A stretch of 64,000 nt of DNA from Candidatus Tityobacter terrigena (GTDB lineage: Bacteria > Vulcanimicrobiota > Vulcanimicrobiia > Vulcanimicrobiales > Vulcanimicrobiaceae). Positions 36,384 through 44,014 of the stretch are shown in pieces (positions within the stretch are counted from its first letter, which is position 1; every line of letters starts with the position of its first letter). The DNA is taken from positions 91,218-155,217 of the forward strand of contig PMHO01000006.1 in the NCBI GenBank assembly GCA_003156715.1. Direction: 5' to 3'. A model generated the notes under the pieces. The model was not told the DNA's origin and did not search any database. It worked only from the letters and a program-made list of their open reading frames with translations. A program made the translations under genes and the position numbers.

Positions 36384-37640
36384 CTAGCGCAGGCGAGCCA
36401 AAAATGCGTCGATGTCGGCTTCGGTGTTGTGGCCGTGGGGCGAGACGCGTATACCGCTCTCCCGGTACGTCGTAATGAAGCCCTCGCTGCTTAGCCGCCG
36501 GCCGAGCGCAACCGGATCGTTTTCGGGAAGACGAAAGGTAACGATGCCGCTCGAGATGCCGGGGCCCCGTTCGCTCGCCACCTCCGCGCCAAGTTCGCGC
36601 AGTCCGGCGACGAGACGGTCCGTCAGCGCGACGACGTGAGCCTCGATGCGTGGGACGCCGCTCTCCTCGATGAGGTCCATTGAGGCTGCCATTGCCGCCA
36701 CACCCAAAAAGTTGGGCGTGCCGCCTTCGAAGCGAGCGGCGCCCGGTGCCAGCGGTTGATCGTAGTCGAGAAAGTTCCAAATATCGGCAACGTCGCGCCA
36801 GCCGCGCCAACGCACCGTCAAACGCTCTTGCAACGCCGCGTCGAGATAGAGGAAGCTCACGCCCGCTAAAGCCAGAAGCCATTTAGCGCCGCCCGCGTAG
36901 AGCGCGTCGATGTGCCACGCCTTGACGTCGATCGGGAACGCGCCGAGCGCTTGAATGCCGTCGACGCAAAAGAAGGCACCCGCATCGTGCGCAACCCCGG
37001 CTAATGCCGCCAAATCGTGACGGTAGCCGTCCGTGAAGCTGACCCACGAGAGGGCAACGATGCGCGTGCGCGGGCCGACATAGCGGCTCAGCACCTCGGG
37101 GCTCATTCGCTCCCGAGGAGCATGGATGAAGCGCACCACGACCCCGCGCTCGCGCAGGGCGACCCACGGCAGTGCGTTGGCGCCAAACTCGTTGTCGCAC
37201 AACACGACCTCGTCGCCGCTCCGCCAATCCAGGCCGAGCGCGATCACGTTGGCGCCGTCGCCCGTGTTGCGCAGGAATGCGATCTCCTCGCCGCGCGCGC
37301 CTCCAATGAAGCGCCCGACGCGATCGCGAAAACCGGGCAAGTTTTTCTCGATCGGAGCGGTCCCTAAAACGCCGGCTCGAACTTGACCGTTGACGACGTC
37401 CTCGATCGCGCGACGCGTGCGCAACGGCAAAAGGCCGGCGGCCGCATGGTTGAGATAGACAACGCCTTCGCCGGGAGCAAACTCGGCGCGCCGCAGGGGC
37501 GCTTGCGAGGCCGTTACGATGGTGATGGTTGCGGCGTGAACACGCCTAGCGAAATGATGGATGTGTCGATCGACGTGGCCGTCAGCAGCCGGGCCCGCAG
37601 CGTATAACGGCCCGGGCCGGCACGCGAGAAGCCGGGCCAC
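36384..37640 (-). CDS. Class V aminotransferase (cysteine-desulfurase/kynureninase-like)
   Basis: PLP-dependent enzyme; the core reads from YLNHAAAG, shortly after the upstream gene ends, to 36384. The PLP lysine is in YAGGAKWLLAL, with the upstream Asp in FCVDGIQALGA; the substrate arm includes SGIRVSPHGHN. The most upstream conventional start is GTG 37640, but its first roughly 40 codons overlap the stalk-BsuPI gene by 127 nt and look untranslated. No ATG, GTG or TTG lies between the stop at 37514 and the essential N-terminal motif, so ATC or CTG initiation near 37490-37535 is suspected. Substrate unknown; class V members include desulfurases, lyases and isopenicillin-N-epimerase-like enzymes. 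Confidence 0.85.
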   Translation of the reverse strand: MARLLACRPGPLYAAGPAADGHVDRHIHHFARRVHAATITIVTASQAPLRRAEFAPGEGVVYLNHAAAGLLPLRTRRAIEDVVNGQVRAGVLGTAPIEKNLPGFRDRVGRFIGGARGEEIAFLRNTGDGANVIALGLDWRSGDEVVLCDNEFGANALPWVALRERGVVVRFIHAPRERMSPEVLSRYVGPRTRIVALSWVSFTDGYRHDLAALAGVAHDAGAFFCVDGIQALGAFPIDVKAWHIDALYAGGAKWLLALAGVSFLYLDAALQERLTVRWRGWRDVADIWNFLDYDQPLAPGAARFEGGTPNFLGVAAMAASMDLIEESGVPRIEAHVVALTDRLVAGLRELGAEVASERGPGISSGIVTFRLPENDPVALGRRLSSEGFITTYRESGIRVSPHGHNTEADIDAFLARLR

Positions 37641-38395
37641 TCCGCGCTAAAAACACGGCTCTCGTGCGATGCGAGCGTCAGGTGGACGAGCGACTGCGTG
37701 AAGCGTTTGCCGGTCAGCGAAGACCACACTTGGGTGCCGTCCTTGAAGACGATGAACGCGACCTGCGCACCGCTCGTGAAGGTGAGCGGATAGGGCTGTT
37801 CGGTCACGTTGAAGACTTCGAGGTGCGCGTGCAGCCCGGTTGCGTCGACCGTCGCCGTCGGGGTCAGCGCCAGCGCCCGCGCAGGCGAGGGCACCAGCGT
37901 CTCGTCGACGCGCGCGTCGCTCGTCTGTTCCGCGGCCGGCGGAAGCGGCGCGCTATTGAGATCGATCTCGACGGCGCGGTGCTTCGAATCGACCTTCAAC
38001 GTCGCTCCGGCGATGTATGCGATGGCGTTGAGCGGAACGAACAGATCGCCGTCCCGCATGAACGGCGCCGCCGACAGGTGCCATGGCGCGCCGTTGAGGC
38101 GAGCATTCGCCGACCCGACCGTAAAGCTGCCCGTTTGCTGCCCGATCGTGAGGGTCGCAACGCCGCCGCCCTTGGAATAGGTGAGCAAACCACTGAAGGT
38201 GCGCGTGGCGCGCACCACGTCCATGAAGATCGTACCGTTGCGGTTGTATGCCACCACCGTCCGGCCGCCGGCGATGGGCCGATCGATCGCACCGAGCACG
38301 ATCGCATAGGGGATGTCCGAGCCGGCACCGGCAGCGCCGATCGAACCCGGAACGACGGCGCAAGCGACGATCGCGGCGGCCAGCAGACGTCTCAT
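37514..38395 (-). CDS. Exported stalk-domain protein with BsuPI-like C-terminal domain
   Basis: 293 residues. Signal peptide LLAAAIVACAVVPGSIGAAGA, then a Cu-amine-oxidase-N-like domain (about 25-150, with FVPLNAIAYIAGATLKVDSK), a Pro/Ala linker, and residues about 185-290 matching the BsuPI intracellular-proteinase-inhibitor fold: LEVFNVTEQPYPLTFTSG, VWSSLTGKRFTQSL and GRYTLRARLL. Both modules are non-enzymatic and act in binding. A second stalk protein is at 11.8-12.4 kb. It ends just before the aminotransferase core. Confidence 0.78.
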   Translation of the reverse strand: MRRLLAAAIVACAVVPGSIGAAGAGSDIPYAIVLGAIDRPIAGGRTVVAYNRNGTIFMDVVRATRTFSGLLTYSKGGGVATLTIGQQTGSFTVGSANARLNGAPWHLSAAPFMRDGDLFVPLNAIAYIAGATLKVDSKHRAVEIDLNSAPLPPAAEQTSDARVDETLVPSPARALALTPTATVDATGLHAHLEVFNVTEQPYPLTFTSGAQVAFIVFKDGTQVWSSLTGKRFTQSLVHLTLASHESRVFSAEWPGFSRAGPGRYTLRARLLTATSIDTSIISLGVFTPQPSPS

Positions 38396-38406
38396 CCAAA
38401 GAAGGT

Positions 38407-39042
38407 TTAAATCTTGCCGAGCATCTCCTTCGTGTGCCAGGCGATATTCTGCGCCCGGTCGCCCACGCGTTCAACGTTGGCCAGCACGAAAAGCATGATC
38501 GTGCCGGCCCGAACGAGGCCCGAATCGGCTTGCATCTCGTCCTGAAGCGCTTCGATACCGCGCGCGTACAGGTGATCCACCTCGTCGTCCCGCGCGATGA
38601 CCGTTTCGGCGACTCGGGCGTCCGCTTCGGTGTACGCGCGCATCGCTTCCCGCAGCATCTCGGTTGCGATCGCCGAGATGCGGCCGATCTCGACGCGCGC
38701 CGGACGCAGCGCCACATCGGCCAGCTTGATCGAATTCTTGCTGATGCCTACCGCGTAATCGCCGACGCGTTCGAGGTCGACGATGATTTCCAGCATCGCA
38801 GCGACCGCACGCAGTTCGCCTGCAACCGGCTGCTGACGCCAGATCAACTCGATGCACGCCGCCTCGATCTTGCGGCGCAACTGGTCGACGTCGTCGTCGC
38901 CGGCAATCACGCGCGCCGCCAATGTCGTGTCACGCCGCTCCAGCGATATCACCGAGGCATGCACGGCGTCCGCGGCCAGCGCGCCCAATCGCACGACGTC
39001 GAGCCGCGTTTGCTCGAGCGCCTCGTGATAGGCGGTCCTCAC
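38407..39042 (-). CDS. phoU: PhoU-family phosphate signalling protein
   Basis: 211 residues from GTG 39042, whose VRTAYHEALEQ matches the normal PhoU N-terminus; a TTG at 39084 is longer but not family-like. Two homologous three-helix bundles each contain a metal-cluster E-R-[VI]-G-D motif: LERVGDYAVGI and VERVGDRAQNI. PhoU links the Pst transporter to the PhoR kinase. No pst or phoBR genes are nearby. Confidence 0.92.
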   Translation of the reverse strand: MRTAYHEALEQTRLDVVRLGALAADAVHASVISLERRDTTLAARVIAGDDDVDQLRRKIEAACIELIWRQQPVAGELRAVAAMLEIIVDLERVGDYAVGISKNSIKLADVALRPARVEIGRISAIATEMLREAMRAYTEADARVAETVIARDDEVDHLYARGIEALQDEMQADSGLVRAGTIMLFVLANVERVGDRAQNIAWHTKEMLGKI

Positions 39043-39165
39043 CTTAGTCAGCCGGACCACACAACGGAGGGCCCGCGACGGCAATGCTCAACACCTTCGG
39101 TGAAGTATGGCATGCCCTGCGCAGCTCCTGCTCGGGCGAGAACATGCATCGGAGGCAACATCGCC

Positions 39166-39954
39166 GTGGAAGTCTACCATACCCTAACGATCGAGCGCGA
39201 CGGCGCGCTCGCACTCGTGACGCTGAACCGTCCGAATGTTCTCAATGCGCTCAATGCGCAGATGATCGGCGAACTATACCGAGCCTTCAGCGAGCTCGAT
39301 GACGACGATGAAGCGCGCGTCGTGATCTTGACCGGCGCCGGCGAGCGAGCGTTCGCAGCCGGAGCGGACATCGGCGAGCTCAACGGGCTGCCGGATGCGG
39401 TCGCGGCAACGGGTCTGATGCGCAGGGGCCAAGGTTTGACCCTGGCAATCGAGCGCATGCGCACGCCCGTCATCGCCGCGGTCAACGGGTTTGCGCTCGG
39501 GGGCGGATGCGAGCTCGCGATGGCCTGCGACATTCGCATCGCGAGCGAGCGTGCCAAGTTTGGGCAACCGGAGGTCGGTTTAGGACTGATGCCGGGCTAT
39601 GGCGGGACGCAGCGGACGGCTCGGCTCACCGGGCGTGGAATGGCGATGTACCTGTGCCTGTCAGGCGAGATGATCGACGCGCAGGAGGCCTACCGGGCCG
39701 GACTGGTCCAGAAGGTCGTTCCGGCGGACGTGCTGCTCGACGAGACCAAACGCATCGCCGGTCAAATCGCGGCCAAAGCGCCCCTCGCCGTCGAGGCGAC
39801 CAAACGGGCAATCGCAAGCGGCATCTCCCTATCGATCGAAGCAGGCCTCGAACTCGAAGCGCTGGCTTTCGGCTCGCTGATCGGGACGGCCGACTTCGCC
39901 GAAGGCACGACGGCGTTTCTCGAAAAACGCCAGGCGCGCTTTACGGGCAGTTAA
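39166..39954 (+). CDS. Enoyl-CoA hydratase/isomerase family (crotonase) protein
   Basis: 262 residues. GTG at 39166 with GGAGG 10 nt upstream. Oxyanion-hole and catalytic segments are complete: AAGADIGEL, FALGGGCELAMACDIRIAS, and the two glutamates in GQPEVGLGLMPGYGGTQR, as in true hydratases. Hydrates trans-2-enoyl-CoA in fatty acid beta-oxidation or 3-hydroxybutyryl-CoA metabolism. It stands alone; divergent from phoU. Confidence 0.93.
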   Translation: MEVYHTLTIERDGALALVTLNRPNVLNALNAQMIGELYRAFSELDDDDEARVVILTGAGERAFAAGADIGELNGLPDAVAATGLMRRGQGLTLAIERMRTPVIAAVNGFALGGGCELAMACDIRIASERAKFGQPEVGLGLMPGYGGTQRTARLTGRGMAMYLCLSGEMIDAQEAYRAGLVQKVVPADVLLDETKRIAGQIAAKAPLAVEATKRAIASGISLSIEAGLELEALAFGSLIGTADFAEGTTAFLEKRQARFTGS

Positions 39955-40019
39955 GGCCAGGCACGAGTTCGCGTCCGCCGGGAGGCGGCGGCTGCCCGGC
40001 TTGCAAAGACAAAAGGCGC

Positions 40020-40967
40020 ATGACGAACTCTCGTGTCCCAGCCGTCACGCTGGACAGCCGGATGCTGCCGTCGCACAATCGCAACGGAATCATCTTCGAG
40101 GCGTTCGATAAGCTTCAGCTGGGCGGAATCCTAGAGCTCCCGGAAGAGAGCGACCCGCGCGCCCTTCGCAATGAGTTCCAGCAGCAGCGTCCCGGCCGCT
40201 TTTCGTGGGATGCGCGCAACCTCGGATCGGGGCGCTGGACGATCCGCATCGAGCGCATCGACGAGCAGGCCGACGTCGCAACCTTTCTTTCGCATGCCAC
40301 GCCCTTCGCGAACGCCAAGGCGGCGACGGTACGCGAGCTCGCCGGGGCCGCAACCGAGCGCAGTTACAAGCAAGGCGAGACGATCTTCGATGAAGGTGAG
40401 ATCTGGCCGTATTTGGCCTTTGTGCGGACCGGCAAGGTCGTCTTGACCCTGCTCTCCGCCGACGGCAAGACGCACGCGCTCGGCGAGCGGCTGCCGCAGG
40501 ATCCGCTTAACGAAACGAGTACGTTTGACGGCGGCGGCGCAACGACGCGCGCCGAGGCCCTCATCGACTGTAGTCTGGTGCTACTCGCCCAGGAAGCTGT
40601 GCTTCACGCCGCCCGCAACGACGCAGAGCTCGCGATTGGGTTTCTCGCCGAGGCATCGCAGGCCCGCCGGCGCTCGATCGATTCGATCGGCGACCTTGCA
40701 TTCGCGCACGTCCTGCAGCGCGTGGCCAAGTTCTTGTTGTCCTACGCACCGACGACGACCGGCATGGCCAAGGGTATCTCCGGCATCGAAAACCAGTCGC
40801 AAGCGCAGATCGCCGCGGCCGCCGGAACGGTGCGCGACATGGCGGCGCGGGCACTGCTGCGCCTCAAGAATGCAGGCGCGGTCGAACTCGACCGGGGGCG
40901 CGTGCGCGCGCTCGACCGCGAGCAGCTTGAAGCCTTCGCCCACAACATCCAAGCCCCACCTGTCTAG
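40020..40967 (+). CDS. DUF2249-Crp/Fnr fusion transcriptional regulator
   Basis: 315 residues. Residues about 8-82 match DUF2249 (TLDSRMLPSHNRNGIIFEAF, then SWDARNLGSGRWTIRIER), but the His-Asp usually found before Asp-Pro in that family is replaced by Glu-Ser (LPEESDP). Residues about 95-215 are a cyclic-nucleotide-binding-like beta-roll (SYKQGETIFDEGEIWPYLAFVRTGKVVL), and about 230-310 a Crp-type winged helix (SQAQIAAAAGTVRDMAARALLRLKNAGAVELDRG). The effector pocket lacks a clear cAMP-binding Arg-Thr. ATG at 40020 with AAAGG upstream. Probably senses a redox or gaseous signal; that is inference from DUF2249's common company in nitrogen-oxide metabolism. Confidence 0.85.
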   Translation: MTNSRVPAVTLDSRMLPSHNRNGIIFEAFDKLQLGGILELPEESDPRALRNEFQQQRPGRFSWDARNLGSGRWTIRIERIDEQADVATFLSHATPFANAKAATVRELAGAATERSYKQGETIFDEGEIWPYLAFVRTGKVVLTLLSADGKTHALGERLPQDPLNETSTFDGGGATTRAEALIDCSLVLLAQEAVLHAARNDAELAIGFLAEASQARRRSIDSIGDLAFAHVLQRVAKFLLSYAPTTTGMAKGISGIENQSQAQIAAAAGTVRDMAARALLRLKNAGAVELDRGRVRALDREQLEAFAHNIQAPPV

Positions 40968-41108
40968 GGAAGCGCACATTTAGCCCAGCCCGTCGTTGGT
41001 CTGAGCTAAATCTGCGCTTCCATCGGAGTGGGAAGTTTCGGAGGAACCTTTAGCCCAGACCGTCGTTGCCGGCGGTCTGAGCTAAATCTGCGCTTCCATC
41101 GGAGTGGG
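40968..41108. repeat. Two near-identical palindromic elements between convergent genes
   Basis: Copies at 40979-41032 and 41049-41108 share an almost identical sequence, differing by one substitution and a 6-nt insertion in the loop of copy 2. Each has arms TTTAGCCCAG and CTGAGCTAAA and the shared tail TCTGCGCTTCCATCGGAGT. In copy 1 the hairpin extends outward: GGAAGCGCACATTTAGC pairs with GCTAAATCTGCGCTTCC, 19 of 21 bases over the whole arm. In copy 2 the inner stem is lengthened instead (CAGACCG/CGGTCTG). They lie between the stop of the Crp gene and the stop of a minus-strand gene, so they may end transcription from both sides, or be REP-like mobile palindromes. Confidence 0.75.
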
Positions 41109-41144
41109 TGGCGCTCTTGGGGCGGGACTTTGGGGCGGGTACTC

Positions 41145-42104
41145 TTAGTGGACTAGCTTGTTGAAGTCGATGTGGAAGTCGGCGGACAGCGTCCACGAGG
41201 CCTCGTGGATGACTTCGGATGCCGATGTCGGGAACGGGGTGCCTTGCGGTGCTTGCCAGAGATTTGACTCGGTGGCTTTCAGGCTGAAATACGGGTTGAA
41301 GTGCTTTTCGGCCGCGAAGACCCAAATCTTGTAGAACCACGGGTACGGTGCGTCTTCGAAGTAGTCGAGGTCGCCGAAAACGTAGGTGGCGGTCGTTACG
41401 AAGCCGTGCGCCCCATCAACCGGGACCACGAGCGTTGCGGCCTGAGATGTGCCGAACTCGCGCTTCGCCGAGTAGTTGGCGCACGTTGCCGGGGTAGTTG
41501 AGGTGTTAATGACCGGACAGCTGATGTCGAGCCCGCCTTGCGATGCCGCCTCGACAGAGCCGGGATCATGGTTGGCGGTGTGGCCGGTCACGTTGAGGAC
41601 CAAGAACGAGTTACCGAGGCCCTTGCCCAAACTTGGCGTCGCGTAGGTGATGCCGAAGTTGCCGGTGTGCCACTCGGTTGACGGCGCCCCGAACGGGTCG
41701 GCGCTTCCCGGGCAGCAGACGCGATGACGATTGGCCAGGCTCACCTCGAACGTAAACGGATGGTCCGAGTAATCGAGCCGGTAGTCGTCGATGATGTCGT
41801 TGAACGTGCCGCCGGGAACCAGGGTGTTTCCGATGAGATCGCCCTGGAGCCGGTCGAACGAGAACGTCAGATGCTTGACAAGCGGGAGTGTGGCGGTTCC
41901 GGTTAGCCACGTGGTTCCGCTAACGAGCGGATTGGTTGGGGTGCCCTGAGCGTTTGCTGCGCCGGCCCACGTTGCGATCGGAACGATGTCGATGATCGGC
42001 AGGTGATCGTCGGCCAGCACGGCTTGGGCGCTCGATACGACCCCAAATGCAATTGCCGATAGGATCCCTGCTGAGCGCAACCAGGTGAACCTCATTCGAA
42101 ACAT
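41145..42104 (-). CDS. Exported protein of unknown function, strong promoter and long leader
   Basis: 319 residues from ATG 42104 with GAGGAGG 4 nt upstream; an upstream in-frame start at 42161 is rejected. Signal peptide SAGILSAIAFGVVSSAQA, cleavage near residue 28. The mature protein is rich in Thr, aromatic residues and Asp with alternating strands (LVKHLTFSFDRLQGDLIG, FFxFEVSLANRH-like, SWTLSADFHIDFNKLV at the end), compatible with an outer-membrane barrel or a secreted beta-protein. Cys pairs occur (VCCPGS and two single Cys). No family recognised. Confidence 0.7.
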   Translation of the reverse strand: MFRMRFTWLRSAGILSAIAFGVVSSAQAVLADDHLPIIDIVPIATWAGAANAQGTPTNPLVSGTTWLTGTATLPLVKHLTFSFDRLQGDLIGNTLVPGGTFNDIIDDYRLDYSDHPFTFEVSLANRHRVCCPGSADPFGAPSTEWHTGNFGITYATPSLGKGLGNSFLVLNVTGHTANHDPGSVEAASQGGLDISCPVINTSTTPATCANYSAKREFGTSQAATLVVPVDGAHGFVTTATYVFGDLDYFEDAPYPWFYKIWVFAAEKHFNPYFSLKATESNLWQAPQGTPFPTSASEVIHEASWTLSADFHIDFNKLVH

Positions 42105-42342
42105 TTTGCCTCCTCTAGATTGAGCGGAGTTTGAACCGCGGTCAAGCGGAGTCGTCGACAACCATGATGGTTTGCCGTGAGCCGCCTAGGACGTCGAGGG
42201 AAACCAGGCACGCCTTTCACAAGGCAGCGATCGGCACGATTCGACGAGCCATCGATCCCTTCTCTTGACTTGAAACCGAGAGTTGCCCTGCAGCTCAGCC
42301 ACAACTGTTAAGCAGGGACGGCCGGCGAACCGGCCCGCGATT
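42105..42342 (-). promoter_or_regulatory. Long, structured 5' untranslated leader
   Basis: Predicted transcript leader of about 237 nt before the exported protein gene. It opens with a very stable hairpin GGCCGG-TTCG-CCGGCC, then CCCTGC pairing with GCAGGG, later a small AACCAT/ATGGTT hairpin, and ends in GAGGAGG. It occupies the whole gap to the coiled-coil gene apart from the promoter. I could not match it to a known riboswitch class. Confidence 0.4.
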
Positions 42343-42348
42343 GGGACG

Positions 42349-42377
42349 ACTTTAACACCACGACGCCCACCTGTCAA
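42349..42377 (-). promoter_or_regulatory. Near-consensus sigma-70-type promoter
   Basis: On the minus strand TTGACA (42372-42377) is followed after exactly 17 nt by TAAAGT (42349-42354). The -35 is a perfect consensus and the -10 differs at one informative position. It faces the exported-protein gene; the predicted start site is near 42342. Confidence 0.7.
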
Positions 42378-42415
42378 AAGGTCGTGTGCGAAAGGGCGGG
42401 AGCGAAACCCTGCCT

Positions 42416-42964
42416 TTAGACCGATTCCAACTCCACCGCCTCATGCGAGGCGTCGAACGCCATCCGTTTCGACTTGGCGGCGGCATCGGCGAGGCTACCG
42501 CCTGCCTCCCCCCTTGCGGGCGGCGGCTTGGGCGCGAGCGCCTCCTGGCCTTTCTTGACCGACCCGAGCGCGGCCGCGAGGCGCGCTTCGAGCTCGGCCA
42601 GGACGTGCGCCGCGTACCCGTCCGCGCCCGCTCGGACCTTGCGCGCCTTTTCCTCGGCCTCGCGCAGGATGATCTCAGCCGTGGTTCTCGCCTGGCGCAC
42701 GATGTCGGATTGATCGACCAGCTGCTGTTGCGCGGAGGCCGCCTCGCTGACGATCTGCTGAGCCTTCTCCTGGGCATCCCGGATGACGCGGTCTTTATTG
42801 GTCGCGATCACCTTCGCGCGACCGACCTCCTCGGGCAGCGTCGCGCGCATCTTCTCGATGAACTCGATCAACCGTTCCTCGCTGACGATGCGGTAGCCCA
42901 ACGGCATCCAGGTGCCTTCGCGCACGTAGGCCTCGAGTTTATCGATGACTCGATAGATCGACAA
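42416..42964 (-). CDS. Coiled-coil protein linked to coaD (DivIVA/ATPase-subunit-like)
   Basis: 182 residues from TTG 42964 with GGGAGG 7 nt upstream; the start overlaps the coaD stop region. The N-terminal RVIDKLEAYVREG and MRATLPEEVGRAKVIATNKDRV match a conserved family found downstream of coaD in clostridia and thermophiles. A long coiled coil follows (about 70-140, DAQEKAQQIVSEAASAQQ), then a Pro/Ala tail. Cytosolic; function unknown, sometimes annotated as ATPase or cell-division initiation protein by similarity. Confidence 0.8.
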   Translation of the reverse strand: MSIYRVIDKLEAYVREGTWMPLGYRIVSEERLIEFIEKMRATLPEEVGRAKVIATNKDRVIRDAQEKAQQIVSEAASAQQQLVDQSDIVRQARTTAEIILREAEEKARKVRAGADGYAAHVLAELEARLAAALGSVKKGQEALAPKPPPARGEAGGSLADAAAKSKRMAFDASHEAVELESV

Positions 42965-42965
42965 A

Positions 42966-43478
42966 TCATTTCCTCCCTTGAGCGGGACGCTTTGTTTCCA
43001 TTTGGTGCAGAACGACCGGAGGGACGTACTTTGAGATGTCACCGCCTTGCAGAAACACCTCTTTAATGAGGCTCGAACTGACGAATGAGTAGCTCGAATC
43101 GGACATGAGGAACATCGTGTCGACGCCCGAGAGCGAGCGGTTCATGTGCGCGAAAGCCATCTCGCTCTCGAAATCCGAGACGACGCGCAAACCCTTGACG
43201 ATGACGTCGGCTTTGAGCTTGCGGACGAAATCCGCGAGTAACCCGCGAAAATGGGAGACCTTGACGTTGGGATACTCCGCCGTGCAGCGCCGCAGCATCT
43301 CTTCGCGCTCGTCGAGCGTAAAGAACGGGCTGCGCTTCTGCGGGTTGACGACGACCGCCACCGTTACGAGCGGGAAGACTGCTGCCGCCCGAGCGATCAC
43401 GTCGAGATGCCCGCTGGTCGGCGGATCGAACGAACCCGGGTAGACGGCGTGAGCGTGGGCGGCCAAACCGTTTAGCAT
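42966..43478 (-). CDS. coaD: Phosphopantetheine adenylyltransferase
   Basis: Penultimate step of coenzyme A synthesis. 170 residues. Nucleotidyltransferase motif YPGSFDPPTSGHLDVI (with the HxGH-type His) and the C-terminal SYSFVSSSLIKEV are diagnostic. It overlaps rsmD by 7 nt, a common rsmD-coaD arrangement. Confidence 0.97.
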   Translation of the reverse strand: MLNGLAAHAHAVYPGSFDPPTSGHLDVIARAAAVFPLVTVAVVVNPQKRSPFFTLDEREEMLRRCTAEYPNVKVSHFRGLLADFVRKLKADVIVKGLRVVSDFESEMAFAHMNRSLSGVDTMFLMSDSSYSFVSSSLIKEVFLQGGDISKYVPPVVLHQMETKRPAQGRK

Positions 43479-44014
43479 AGAACCTTCAAGAACTGAAGCG
43501 TCACGTCGCCGTAGCGAGCTTCGCGAACCGTTTCGAAGCCGGGGCTCGCGAACGGCGCTCGATCGCTGTGGCGCTCGTACACGACGAGCGACGCCGCGTC
43601 AATCGCACCCCGGGCGCGCAGCGTGCTGAACGTTAGGTGCGGGGGAGGGAGACCGTACGGCGGATCCGCGTAAACGAAGTCGAAGCGGCCGCTCACTCGC
43701 TGCACTGCCCGTTCCGCCGGAGCGCACGTGATGCCGGCGCGCTGGCGCACACCGAGGCGTTCGGCCGTCTCTTCGATGAGCGCGGCGGTGGGCTTATGCA
43801 GCTCGACGAAGGTCACGTATTCGGCGCCGCGCGAGAGCGCTTCGAAGCCGATCGCGCCGCTCCCCGCATAGAGATCGAGCACCCGCGCGCCGGCGATGCG
43901 TTCGCCGATGATCGAGAACAGCGCCTCCTTGACGCGTCCCGGCGTCGGGCGGACGGACGTCCCGCTCGGCGCCGGGATGACGCGCGAGCGCAGTTCGCCC
44001 CCGCTAACTCGCAC
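43472..44014 (-). CDS. rsmD: 16S rRNA (guanine(966)-N2)-methyltransferase RsmD
   Basis: 180 residues from GTG 44014, which overlaps the DUF885 gene by 11 nt. SAM motif LDLYAGSGAIGFEALSRGA, catalytic DPPYGLP and N-terminal RPTPGRVKEALFSII identify RsmD. The in-frame ORF to 44260 lies inside DUF885 and is rejected. Confidence 0.95.
   Translation of the reverse strand: MRVSGGELRSRVIPAPSGTSVRPTPGRVKEALFSIIGERIAGARVLDLYAGSGAIGFEALSRGAEYVTFVELHKPTAALIEETAERLGVRQRAGITCAPAERAVQRVSGRFDFVYADPPYGLPPPHLTFSTLRARGAIDAASLVVYERHSDRAPFASPGFETVREARYGDVTLQFLKVLC

Noticed and set aside
38248-39165. Long open frame upstream of the enoyl-CoA hydratase
   Set aside because: It is antisense to phoU and the stalk protein, has no family features, and results from the GC-rich codon pattern; the hydratase starts at GTG 39166 with its own RBS.
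40979-41108. CRISPR-like repeats
   Set aside because: Only two copies with palindromic arms and no regular spacers or cas genes.
42092-42304. Leader ORF of about 70 codons before the exported protein
   Set aside because: Starts with TTG without RBS, Arg-rich and without features; probably a chance frame in the leader.
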